Origin: Mycobacterium palustre
Lineage (GTDB): Bacteria; Actinomycetota; Actinomycetes; Mycobacteriales; Mycobacteriaceae
Direction of reading: 5' to 3'
Assembly: GCF_002101785.1 (NCBI RefSeq)
Contig: NZ_LQPJ01000135.1
Coordinates: forward strand, 1-64,000
DNA length: 64,000 nucleotides
Shown: positions 16,438 to 24,082 of the stretch, piece after piece
Layout: each line of letters starts with the position of its first letter
How positions within the stretch are numbered: position 1 is the stretch's first letter
Notes under the pieces: generated by a model
The model's database searches: none
Seen by the model: only the letters and a program-made list of their open reading frames with translations
Told to the model about the DNA's origin: nothing
Made by a program: the position numbers and the translations under genes

Positions 16438-17340
16438 CTACGACGCGCGGCGCACGGCGCCGACCTGCCGCCAGCCGAGTTCGGGGTGCGAGACCAGATG
16501 CCGGATCAGCAGCTCGGTGGCCATCGGCGGGGTGCGCTGGCTGACGACGTACCAGGGCCGCTTGATCGGGGTGCCCGCGACGGGCAGCTCGACCAGCGCG
16601 CCGGCCTCGAGCTCGCGCTGCACCGCCTGGCGCGAGACCAGCGTGACGCCTAGCCCCGCGACCGCCGCCGCCACCACGGCGCCGTGTGACCCCAGGACCA
16701 GCTGCGGGGGCGCCACGTCGAGCTCCTCGAGCAACGTCATCAGCGTCGAGCGGGTCCCCGAACCCTGCTCGCGCAACAACCAGGTGGCCGTCGCCGGCGC
16801 AAAGCCCTCGGCGAGGTCCGGCCGGCCGACGACGATCAGCGTGTTCGGGCTGGTCGCGCGCACCCGGACCTTCGAACGCAGCTCCTCGGGCGGGCGACCG
16901 GCGAAGACCAGGTCGACTTCGTGTCGCGACAGCATCGGCCACAGCGCGCCGCGTGCGGCCACCTCGACGTGCAGCACCACGCGGGGGTGTTGCTCACGAA
17001 ACGACGCCAGCGCCGCGGGGATCAACAGCTCCCCCGCCGATGTCACCGCGGCCAGCCGAATCGAACCGGTTTCCGGATCTGCTTCGCCGCGCGCGGCCAG
17101 GATCGCTTCGTCGTGCAGGCCGAGGATCCGGCGTGCGTACTCCACGTAGCGCAGCCCCGCCGGCGTCAGGCGCACGCCCCGACCGTGGCGGTCGACCAGG
17201 GTGATCCCGATGTCGCTGCTGAGTGCCCGCAGCGCCGACGAGATCGAGGACTCGGTGACGACCAGACGTTCGGCGGCGCCGCGCACCGAACCGGTATCGG
17301 CCACCTCGACCAGCGCCCGCAGCCGCGCGTTTGTCGTCAT
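16438..17340 (-). CDS. cbbR: LysR-family regulator, probable CbbR
   Basis: 300 residues with an N-terminal winged helix-turn-helix (residues about 5-60: RLRALVEVADTGSVRGAAERL then SSISSALRAL) and a LysR substrate-binding domain. CbbR proteins bind the cbb promoter and sense CBB or redox metabolites such as RuBP or NADPH. Assignment to CbbR rests on being the last gene of the cbbL-S-X operon: its ATG (17340) overlaps the cbbX stop as ATGA. This is an uncommon position, because cbbR is normally divergent from the operon it controls; here it would be co-expressed with its own target and could form a feedback loop. Confidence 0.85.
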   Translation of the reverse strand: MTTNARLRALVEVADTGSVRGAAERLVVTESSISSALRALSSDIGITLVDRHGRGVRLTPAGLRYVEYARRILGLHDEAILAARGEADPETGSIRLAAVTSAGELLIPAALASFREQHPRVVLHVEVAARGALWPMLSRHEVDLVFAGRPPEELRSKVRVRATSPNTLIVVGRPDLAEGFAPATATWLLREQGSGTRSTLMTLLEELDVAPPQLVLGSHGAVVAAAVAGLGVTLVSRQAVQRELEAGALVELPVAGTPIKRPWYVVSQRTPPMATELLIRHLVSHPELGWRQVGAVRRAS

Positions 17341-18308
17341 ACCGCGACTGTCCTCCGCCCTGCGTCGGCGTCGAACACCCGACTGGCCAGCAGATCCACC
17401 GCTTCGATCGTGGTCAGTTCGGGCAGCCCCACCGGCGTGTCGGTTTGTTCCAGCAATCGCCGCGCGTGCCGCAGCCGGGCGCGCTCCAGGGCGTTGCGCA
17501 CGCTGCGGGCGTTGGCGAACCATGGCTGGTCGCGGCGGCGATGCAGGTATTGCCGCAGCACGGCGCGCGCGTCGTCGGAAAACCGGTAACCCAGGCCGGT
17601 GATCATCAACCCGGCGATGTCCTCGAGCTCGCCGACCGTGTAGTCCGGGAAGGTGATGTGGTGGGCGATGCGGCTCTGCATGCCCGGGTTGGCGGAGAAG
17701 AACTGGTCCATTTTGTCTGCGTAGCCGGCCAATATCACCACCAGGTCGTCGCGGTTGTTCTCCATCACCTGCAGCAGGATTTCGATGGCTTCGCCGCCGT
17801 AGTCCCGCTCGTTCTCGATCTTGTAGAGGTAATAGGCCTCGTCGATGAACAACACTCCACCCATCGCCCGCTTGATGACGTCCTTGGTTTTGGGAGCGGT
17901 GTGTCCGACGTACTCGCCGACCAGATCGTCGCGGGTGACGCTGACCAGATGGCCGCGGCGCAGATAGCCCAGTCTGTGCAACAGGTCGGCCATCCGCATC
18001 GCCACCGTGGTCTTGCCGGTGCCGGGATTGCCGGTGAAGGACATGTGCAGCGTGGGCTGCGGGGCGCTGACGCCGAAGCGCTCCCGCATCCGGTCGACCA
18101 GCAGCAGCGCCGCGATCTCGGCGATGCGTGTTTTCACCGGTTCCAGACCCACCAGCTCGCGGTCCAGCGCGGACAGCACCTCGTCGACGCCCGAGACCGC
18201 CCGCGCCGCCGCCAGGTCGACGACGGCGTCCGGGCCGAGCACCTCCGGTTCGCTGGCATTGATCGGGTCCGGGCCAGCGTCGCCGGGCCGGAAACCAAAC
18301 GCGGTCAT
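17337..18308 (-). CDS. cbbX: RuBisCO activase CbbX (AAA+)
   Basis: 323 residues. A AAA+ ATPase with Walker A GNPGTGKTT (about residues 90-98), Walker B VLFIDEAYYLY and the sensor/arginine region NPGMQSRIAHHI. CbbX of red-type RuBisCO systems pulls on the C-terminus of the large subunit to remove inhibitory sugar phosphates and is itself stimulated by RuBP. The start ATG at 18308 overlaps the cbbS stop (ATGA). Its presence together with the long small-subunit tail fits a red-lineage form I enzyme. Confidence 0.95.
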   Translation of the reverse strand: MTAFGFRPGDAGPDPINASEPEVLGPDAVVDLAAARAVSGVDEVLSALDRELVGLEPVKTRIAEIAALLLVDRMRERFGVSAPQPTLHMSFTGNPGTGKTTVAMRMADLLHRLGYLRRGHLVSVTRDDLVGEYVGHTAPKTKDVIKRAMGGVLFIDEAYYLYKIENERDYGGEAIEILLQVMENNRDDLVVILAGYADKMDQFFSANPGMQSRIAHHITFPDYTVGELEDIAGLMITGLGYRFSDDARAVLRQYLHRRRDQPWFANARSVRNALERARLRHARRLLEQTDTPVGLPELTTIEAVDLLASRVFDADAGRRTVAV

Positions 18309-18730
18309 GGCGATTCGTACCGCTGCCCGACCGGCCGGGCCGTCGCGTATGCGTAGGTCGTGTAACCGATCTGCCGGTTGGCCCGCTCGGCGCGCTCCAG
18401 CCGGAACCCGGGCTCTTCGGCGGGCCGGTTGACGATGAACGAGAACGCCGTGGTCTGCCGGCCCAGGCTGGCGTCGTAGGCGTTGAGGCGGACGTAGCTG
18501 TTTGGGTTCGCCGCCCGGCAGGCGTTCACCTCGAGCAGCACCCCGGCCGCGTCTTTGAGATCGAACATCGGCAGCCCCCACATCTCCCAGTAGGTGTTGC
18601 GTGGATGAGGGTCGTCGGTGAACTCCACCGACAACGGCCAGCCGTGTTCGAGCGCATAGGTGATTTGTGCGGTGATTTCCTGGTCGGTGAAGTCGGGCAA
18701 ATAGGAGAACGTGCCCTGTGTGATTCGCAT
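18305..18730 (-). CDS. cbbS: RuBisCO small subunit (form I)
   Basis: 141 residues beginning MRITQGTFSYLPDFTDQ. The hydrophobic core region YWEMWGLPMFD and the extended C-terminus (FIVNRPAEEPGF onward) are those of form I small subunits of the red (1C/1D-like or actinobacterial 1E) lineage. It lies 21 bases after cbbL and overlaps cbbX by ATGA, in the usual L-S-X order. Confidence 0.95.
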   Translation of the reverse strand: MRITQGTFSYLPDFTDQEITAQITYALEHGWPLSVEFTDDPHPRNTYWEMWGLPMFDLKDAAGVLLEVNACRAANPNSYVRLNAYDASLGRQTTAFSFIVNRPAEEPGFRLERAERANRQIGYTTYAYATARPVGQRYESP

Positions 18731-18751
18731 GTGGTGAACCTTTCGGATGAG

Positions 18752-20182
18752 TCAGACCCGGGTTGGCGTCGCAGTGACGTCGGGGGTGTCGGTGGATTCG
18801 TAGTTGAAGGTGATGTCGCCCCAGGTGGCCAGCGCGGTGTCGAGCGCGCGGTTGCGCGCCGCCGCCTTCTTGAGGATCTCGGGGCCTTCCTTGTAGTAGT
18901 CGCGGCCCTCGTTGCGGGCCTTGATCATGGCCTCCAACGCGACGCGGTTGGCCTCGGCGCCCGCGGCGATGCCCATCGGGTGCCCGATGGTGCCGCCGCC
19001 GAACTGCAGCACCACGTCCTCACCCAGGTAGTGGATGAGCTGGTGCATCTGGCCGGCGTGGATGCCGCCCGACGCGACGGGCATGACGCCCGGCATCGAC
19101 GCCCACTCCTGGTCGAAATACAGTCCTTTGACCGGATCGGCGGCGACGCTGTCCAGTCGCAACGTGTCGTAGAAGCCGGCGATCGTGTTGGGATCGCCTT
19201 CGAGCTTGCCGACCACGGTTCCGGCGTGAATGTGGTCGACGCCCGCGAGCCGCATCCACTTCGAGATGACTCGGAAGCTCACGCCATGGCTTTTCTGCCG
19301 GGTGTAGGTCCCGTGCCCGGCGCGATGCAGGTGCAGGATGACGCTGTTGTCGCGGGCCCACTTGGCCATCGACTGGATGGCGGTGTAGCCGATCGTCAGG
19401 TCGATCATGACGATCACCGAGCCCAACTCGGCGGCAAACTCGGCCCGCTCGTACATCTCCTCCATCGTTCCGGCGGTGACGTTGAGGTAGTGGCCCTTGA
19501 TCTCGCCGGTGGCGGCCTGAGCCCGGTTCACCGCCTCCATGCAGAACAGGAAGCGGTCCCGCCACCGCATGAACGGCTGAGAGTTGATGTTCTCGTCGTC
19601 CTTGGTGAAATCCAGTCCGCCGCGCAGCGCCTCGTACACGACGCGGCCGTAGTTGCGCGCGGAAAGCCCGAGCTTTGGCTTTGTGGTCGCACCCAACAGG
19701 GGTCGCCCGAACTTGTTGAGGTGTTCGCGCTCGGTGACGATCCCGTGGGCGGGGCCCTGGAACGTCTTCACGTAGTGGGTCGGGATCCGCATATCTTCCA
19801 GGCGCAGCGCCTTGAGCGGTTTGAACCCGAACACGTTGCCGATGATCGAACTGGTCAGGTTGGCGACGGAGCCCTCCTCGAACAGGTCGAGATCGTAGGC
19901 GATCCAAGCGATCCACTGTCCGGGCACGTTAGGTACCGCGTCGACTCGATAGCACTTGGCCTGGTAGTGCTCGAAGGCGGTCAGCCGGTCGGTCCAGACC
20001 ACCGTCCATGTCGCGGTGCTCGACTCCCCTGCGACGGCGGCGCCCGCCTCCTCCGGCGGCACCCCCTCCTGCGGGGTGATCCGGAAGGCGCACAGGACGT
20101 CGGTGTCCTTCGGTTCGTAATCCGGCTGCCAGTAACCCATCTCCGCGTACGGGATCACTCCCGCGTTCCATCTATCAGTCAT
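18752..20182 (-). CDS. cbbL: RuBisCO large subunit (form I)
   Basis: 476 residues; carboxylates ribulose 1,5-bisphosphate. Catalytic elements are complete: TKPKLGLS with K168, the carbamylated lysine and metal ligands in GLDFTKDDE (K194, D196, E197), loop 6 (GTVVGKLEG) and SGGIHAG. These rule out a form IV RuBisCO-like protein. The sequence belongs with the actinobacterial/red form I group rather than form IA/IB. It is the first gene of cbbL-S-X-R and divergent from the aldolase across a 170-base control region with LysR-type repeats. Confidence 0.97.
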   Translation of the reverse strand: MTDRWNAGVIPYAEMGYWQPDYEPKDTDVLCAFRITPQEGVPPEEAGAAVAGESSTATWTVVWTDRLTAFEHYQAKCYRVDAVPNVPGQWIAWIAYDLDLFEEGSVANLTSSIIGNVFGFKPLKALRLEDMRIPTHYVKTFQGPAHGIVTEREHLNKFGRPLLGATTKPKLGLSARNYGRVVYEALRGGLDFTKDDENINSQPFMRWRDRFLFCMEAVNRAQAATGEIKGHYLNVTAGTMEEMYERAEFAAELGSVIVMIDLTIGYTAIQSMAKWARDNSVILHLHRAGHGTYTRQKSHGVSFRVISKWMRLAGVDHIHAGTVVGKLEGDPNTIAGFYDTLRLDSVAADPVKGLYFDQEWASMPGVMPVASGGIHAGQMHQLIHYLGEDVVLQFGGGTIGHPMGIAAGAEANRVALEAMIKARNEGRDYYKEGPEILKKAAARNRALDTALATWGDITFNYESTDTPDVTATPTRV

Positions 20183-20352
20183 GGCTCGAATCGTGTCAGC
20201 GCAACAATCAACCTGTCTATCGATAATAGAGCGCTAACACTTAGGCAAATAGTTAAGTAACGCCTTCACCCCCATCGCTTCCACCATTCGGGTGACGCCG
20301 TGTCATCGCTGCTGCTCTTACCGTGTGCGCACGCCGAGAGACAGGAGCTTCG
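20183..20352. promoter_or_regulatory. cbbL / aldolase divergent control region with CbbR-type repeats
   Basis: The segment is clearly more AT-rich than its surroundings. TATCGATA (20218-20225) is an 8-base palindrome. ACTTA (20239-20243) and TAAGT (20254-20258) form an inverted repeat 10 bases apart, nested within TAAC...GTTA. This pattern of TTA/TAA half-sites resembles LysR (T-N-A) operators. One CbbR site serving both cbbLSXR and the aldolase would coordinate the two. Exact -10/-35 boxes cannot be assigned with confidence. Confidence 0.5.
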
Positions 20353-21351
20353 ATGAGCACATGCGCACAGACCGCCCAGGCCATGCTGGCGCCAGGCAAG
20401 GGCATCCTCGCCGCCGACGAGAGCATCGCGACAATGTCCGCGCGGCTGGAACAGGCGGGCGTTACCGCGACCGCGGACAGCCGGCGCACCTACCGCGAGA
20501 TCCTGGCCACCACACCGGGCCTGGCCGACGGGGTTTCCGGGATCATCTTCTGCGAGGAAACCCTGGGGCAAGTGCTCAGCGACGGGCGCCCGTTCCCTCA
20601 GGCCGTCCGCGACCTCGGCATGCTGCCCGGCATCAAGGTGGACACCGGTGCCAAGCCCGGTCCGGGCCTGCCCGGTGAAACGGTGACCGAGGGGTTGGAC
20701 GGGTTACCCGACCGCCTGGCCCGCTACGCCGAGATGGGCGCGGCGTTCGCCAAGTGGCGTGCGGTGTTCGTCATCGACGCCGCGACGCCCAGCCGGGGGG
20801 CCGTGGTCAGCAACGCCAACGCGCTGGCGCGCTACGCGGCCGCTTGCCAGGAGGCGGGCCTCGTGCCGATCGTCGAACCCGAGGTGCTGATGACCGGATC
20901 GCACAGCATCGAGCGCTGCGCCGAGGTGACCGGCAGCGTGCACGCCGCCGTGCGCCAGCAATTGAACCTGTTGCGCGTGGACCTGTCCGGCATCGTGCTC
21001 AAGCCCAACATGGTCATCGAGGGCGAAGAGAACCCGGTGCAGGCGACGCCGGAACAGGTCGCCGAGGCAACGATCTCGGTCCTGCGCGGCTGGCCGGCGA
21101 AATTGGCTGGCGTCGCGTTTCTCTCGGGAGGGCAGCCGCCGAGCCGTGCGACCGCGAACCTGGCAGCGATGCAAGCACACCGCACGCCATGGCCGCTGAC
21201 GTTCTCCTTCGGCCGAGCGCTGGTGTCGCCGGCACTGGCGGCCTGGGGTGGCGACGAGACGAGGGTGGCCGCGGCGCAGCAGGCGCTCTCCGAGCACGTG
21301 GCGGCGAACTCTTCCGCGCTGCGCCTGCGCGCGTCGCTTCAGTCGGCCTGA
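20353..21351 (+). CDS. cbbA: Class I fructose-bisphosphate aldolase (CBB)
   Basis: 332 residues; joins triose phosphates to fructose 1,6-bisphosphate and probably erythrose 4-phosphate plus DHAP to sedoheptulose bisphosphate. Recognised as the class I (Schiff-base, metal-free) aldolase by GKGILAADESIATM near the N-terminus, KVDTGAKP, EPEVLMTG and the lysine in GIVLKPNMVIEG. Mycobacteria ordinarily rely on a class II enzyme (Fba), so a class I copy here supports a CBB-specific role. ATG at 20353 follows AGGAG. The last 13 bases overlap the end of the convergent histidine kinase gene. Confidence 0.94.
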   Translation: MSTCAQTAQAMLAPGKGILAADESIATMSARLEQAGVTATADSRRTYREILATTPGLADGVSGIIFCEETLGQVLSDGRPFPQAVRDLGMLPGIKVDTGAKPGPGLPGETVTEGLDGLPDRLARYAEMGAAFAKWRAVFVIDAATPSRGAVVSNANALARYAAACQEAGLVPIVEPEVLMTGSHSIERCAEVTGSVHAAVRQQLNLLRVDLSGIVLKPNMVIEGEENPVQATPEQVAEATISVLRGWPAKLAGVAFLSGGQPPSRATANLAAMQAHRTPWPLTFSFGRALVSPALAAWGGDETRVAAAQQALSEHVAANSSALRLRASLQSA

Positions 21352-22574
21352 TCGGCGCGCCGGGCGTCGCCCAACGGAACGGTCACCGTCACCGTTGTGC
21401 CGGATCGGGGGCCGGAACTCACCGACCGCACGGTCAACCGGCCGCCGACCAGCTCCGCGCGCTCGGTCATGGACAACATGCCGTAACTGGTCAAGGCCCG
21501 GGTGGGTGCGGAATCGAGCGCGTCCAAGCCGCGGATGCCTATGCCGTCGTCGGCGACTTCCAGTCGAGCAACTCCCGCCTCGACCGCGAAGCGCACGCGC
21601 GCCGTCAGCGCGCGGGAATGCTTGACGACGTTCTGCAGGCACTCCTGCGCGATGCGGTACAGCGCCACCTCGACGTGTTCGGGCAAGCGTTCGTCGGCCA
21701 GCTGCAGGTCGAGGTCCACCTCGGGGATGGTCGACGCGAGGCTGGCCAACCCACCGGCCAGACCCAGGTCGTCCAGCACCGGCGGACGCAGCCCGCCGAT
21801 CGCCGACCGCGCTTCGGCCAGCGTGAGATCGACCAAGTCGCGGGCCTTTTCGAGTTGTTTAGAAGCCTCGGCGGTGTCGTCGGTCTCGACCGCATGCGCC
21901 GCGGCGTCGAGTCGGTAGCTCAGGCTCACCAGCCGTTGCGAGATCCCGTCATGGATGTCGCCGGCCAATCGCCTGCGCTCGGACTCTTGCGCGGCGATCA
22001 CCTGTTCGGCGAAGCTGCCGTGCACGCGTTCCCGGGCGGCCAGCTGCCGGTGCATGCGCGCTTGATCCAGCGCGCCGGCGGTCAGCCGGCCGATCGCCAG
22101 CAACAGCTGGATGTCGCGGTCGGTGAACTCGCGCCGCGCAACAGTGTGCACATTGAGCACACCGACGAGTCCGCCCAACCCGGTTTCCATCGGGACCGAC
22201 GCCATCGAAGTGAAGTCCGACCCCCGCAATGCCGGGATCGGGACGTAGCGCGGGTCTTCTTCCTTTCCGCTGGTGATGACGACGGGGTCGCGGTTTTGAG
22301 CCACCCAACCGGAGACGCCTTCGCCCAAGCGCAGCTGAACCTGGCCGATGCATTCGTCGAACGGCGGCGTGGCGCCGGCCAGCGTGAGCGACTCCCCCGA
22401 GTCGTCGAGCACGTGCACGAAGCACACATCGGATGCGGTGGCCGCGGTGATCAGCCGGGCGACGGCCGCGGCCACCGGCTCGACCGCCGGGCCGCTACCC
22501 GTGGCGGCCACGATGTCGAGCAGCAGCGCCACCTCGCGGTCCGCGTCCACCAGGCCCCGAACCGATCCGGTCAC
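21339..22574 (-). CDS. GAF-domain sensor histidine kinase (NarL-system type)
   Basis: 411 residues from a GTG at 22574 that overlaps the response-regulator stop (GTGA). A GAF sensor domain (about residues 20-165) is followed by a HisKA_3 dimerisation helix with the phospho-acceptor in ESERRRLAGDIHDG and an ATPase domain ending in TSYGMLSMTERAELVGGRL. There are no membrane segments, so it is a soluble sensor; GAF domains bind small ligands, haem or redox cofactors, but no ligand can be deduced. It sits amid CBB and hydrogenase genes and plausibly senses energy or redox state for them. Confidence 0.9.
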   Translation of the reverse strand: MTGSVRGLVDADREVALLLDIVAATGSGPAVEPVAAAVARLITAATASDVCFVHVLDDSGESLTLAGATPPFDECIGQVQLRLGEGVSGWVAQNRDPVVITSGKEEDPRYVPIPALRGSDFTSMASVPMETGLGGLVGVLNVHTVARREFTDRDIQLLLAIGRLTAGALDQARMHRQLAARERVHGSFAEQVIAAQESERRRLAGDIHDGISQRLVSLSYRLDAAAHAVETDDTAEASKQLEKARDLVDLTLAEARSAIGGLRPPVLDDLGLAGGLASLASTIPEVDLDLQLADERLPEHVEVALYRIAQECLQNVVKHSRALTARVRFAVEAGVARLEVADDGIGIRGLDALDSAPTRALTSYGMLSMTERAELVGGRLTVRSVSSGPRSGTTVTVTVPLGDARRADQAD

Positions 22575-23251
22575 TGGTAGATGCCTTCCCGCAGGGCCAC
22601 CGCCACCGCCGCGGTGCGATCGCCGACGCCCAGCTTTCGGTAGATGGAGCGCAGGTGGCTCTTGACCGTTTCGTCGCCGATGACGAGTTTGCTGGCGATG
22701 CCCCGGTTGGACAGGCCGGCCACGACGAACGACAGGATCTCGCTCTCCCGCTGGCTCAGGCCGTGGCGGGCGCCCGGCCAGAATTCGTCGCGCTGCAGTC
22801 GCGCGGCCGTGTCGGCGGCGCGGGCGGCCAGGCCGGCGTCGATGGCGGTCGAACCGCCCTGGACATATTCCAGCTGGCGCACCAACTCGTCGCTGCTGAT
22901 GCCCTTGAGCAGATAGCCGGACGCCCCCACCCGCAGCGCCTGGAACAGATACTGCTCGTCCTCGTAGACCGATAGCAGGATCACCTTGCTGGCAGGGGTG
23001 CGCTCTCGGATGTCGCGGCACAGGTCCAGTCCGCTGGCGCCCTGCATCCTGACGTCGCACAGCACGATGTCGGGTTGCAGGCTCGCGATCACCTGGAGCG
23101 CGTTGTCGGCGCCGACCGACTCCCCGACGACCCGCACCCGGTTTTTGAAAGCGGCCAGCATTGCCTTGAGCCCCTCGATGACCATTTCGTGGTCATCGAC
23201 CAATACCACCCGAACGGGCGCCGTAATCGGCGCTGCGGTAATCGGCATCAT
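22571..23251 (-). CDS. NarL/LuxR-type response regulator
   Basis: 226 residues. Receiver domain with acidic pocket VDDHE and phospho-acceptor D66 (IVLCDVRM), followed by a LuxR-type helix-turn-helix (LSQRESEILSFVVAGLSNRG then VKSHLRSIYRKLGV). It is the upstream partner of the GAF histidine kinase, coupled by GTGA. It is divergent from rpe-tkt across a 144-base region with an inverted repeat, so that pair may be a target. The open frame begins with two ATG codons; 23251 is used. Confidence 0.92.
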   Translation of the reverse strand: MMPITAAPITAPVRVVLVDDHEMVIEGLKAMLAAFKNRVRVVGESVGADNALQVIASLQPDIVLCDVRMQGASGLDLCRDIRERTPASKVILLSVYEDEQYLFQALRVGASGYLLKGISSDELVRQLEYVQGGSTAIDAGLAARAADTAARLQRDEFWPGARHGLSQRESEILSFVVAGLSNRGIASKLVIGDETVKSHLRSIYRKLGVGDRTAAVAVALREGIYQ

Positions 23252-23313
23252 TCGAACACGATAAGGGCGAAAGCCAATACCGTCATCCGCTTTTCAGATC
23301 GGCCCGTCACCCC

Positions 23314-23341
23314 CCGGATTTCCCCGCGTTGGGGGATCCGG
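23314..23341. promoter_or_regulatory. Inverted repeat between response regulator and rpe
   Basis: CCGGAT..CCCC, a 5-base loop, then GGGG.ATCCGG form an imperfect dyad centred near 23328, roughly midway between the starts of the response regulator and rpe. It could be an operator for either promoter or a hairpin in one leader. There is no T-run after it. Confidence 0.4.
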
Positions 23342-23395
23342 AATTTGGACCCGTCGCCCTAACCTGTCGGCAACGACTTGGGAGGGAGGAGCCGC

Positions 23396-24082
23396 ATGAC
23401 GACCCCGGTTTTGGTGGCGTCGGTGCTGCCGGCCGACTTCGCCGAGCTCGGCCGCGACGTCACGGCCATCGAGCAGGCGACCGTCGATCGCGTTCAGTGG
23501 GATGTCATGGACGGCCGGTTCGTCCCGAATCTGACCTTCGGACCCGACGTGATCGCCGCCTGCCGCGACCGGGTCACGATCGGCTTCGAGGCGCACCTGA
23601 TGGTCGAGGATCCGGACCCGATGCTGCCGCGGTGGGTTGAGGCCGGCTGCGAGATCGTCATAGTTCATGCCGAGGCGTGCCGACACCTGCACCGCACCCT
23701 GTCGAGGATTCGCGAACTCGGTGCCCGCGCCGGTGTGGCACTCAATCCGGCCACTCCGCTGGACGAGGTCGTCAACGTGCTCGACATCACCGACCTGCTC
23801 CTGATCATGACGGTCAACCCCGGATTCGGCGGTCAGGACTATCTGGCCAGTATGGAGTTCAAGATCGCGGCCGCCCGGGCCGAAATCGACAGGCGCGGAC
23901 TGGAAATCGAACTCGAAGTGGACGGCGGCATCGGACCGCACACCATCGCCGGCGCCGCGGCGGCCGGAGCCGACGTGTTCTGCGCCGGTTCGGCGTTGTT
24001 CGCCGGACCGAACATGACCGACCGGGCGAACGCATTGCGCGCGGCCGCCCGTCAGACCAACGGAAGGCTGGTACCGCGGTGA
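23396..24082 (+). CDS. rpe: Ribulose-phosphate 3-epimerase
   Basis: 228 residues; interconverts ribulose 5-phosphate and xylulose 5-phosphate in RuBP regeneration. Family motifs: VQWDVMDGRFVPN with metal and phosphate ligands, GFEAHLMVEDP, MTVNPGFGGQ and LEVDGGIG. ATG at 23396 follows a strong GGAGGGAGGAG site; an earlier in-frame start at 23378 lacks one. The TGA overlaps the tkt GTG start. Most mycobacteria also have rpe near fmt/ribG, so this is likely a CBB-specific second copy (cbbE). Confidence 0.94.
   Translation: MTTPVLVASVLPADFAELGRDVTAIEQATVDRVQWDVMDGRFVPNLTFGPDVIAACRDRVTIGFEAHLMVEDPDPMLPRWVEAGCEIVIVHAEACRHLHRTLSRIRELGARAGVALNPATPLDEVVNVLDITDLLLIMTVNPGFGGQDYLASMEFKIAAARAEIDRRGLEIELEVDGGIGPHTIAGAAAAGADVFCAGSALFAGPNMTDRANALRAAARQTNGRLVPR

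Noticed and set aside
18752..20182. RuBisCO-like protein (form IV)
   Set aside because: All catalytic residues, a small subunit and the CbbX activase are present, so it is a true form I RuBisCO.
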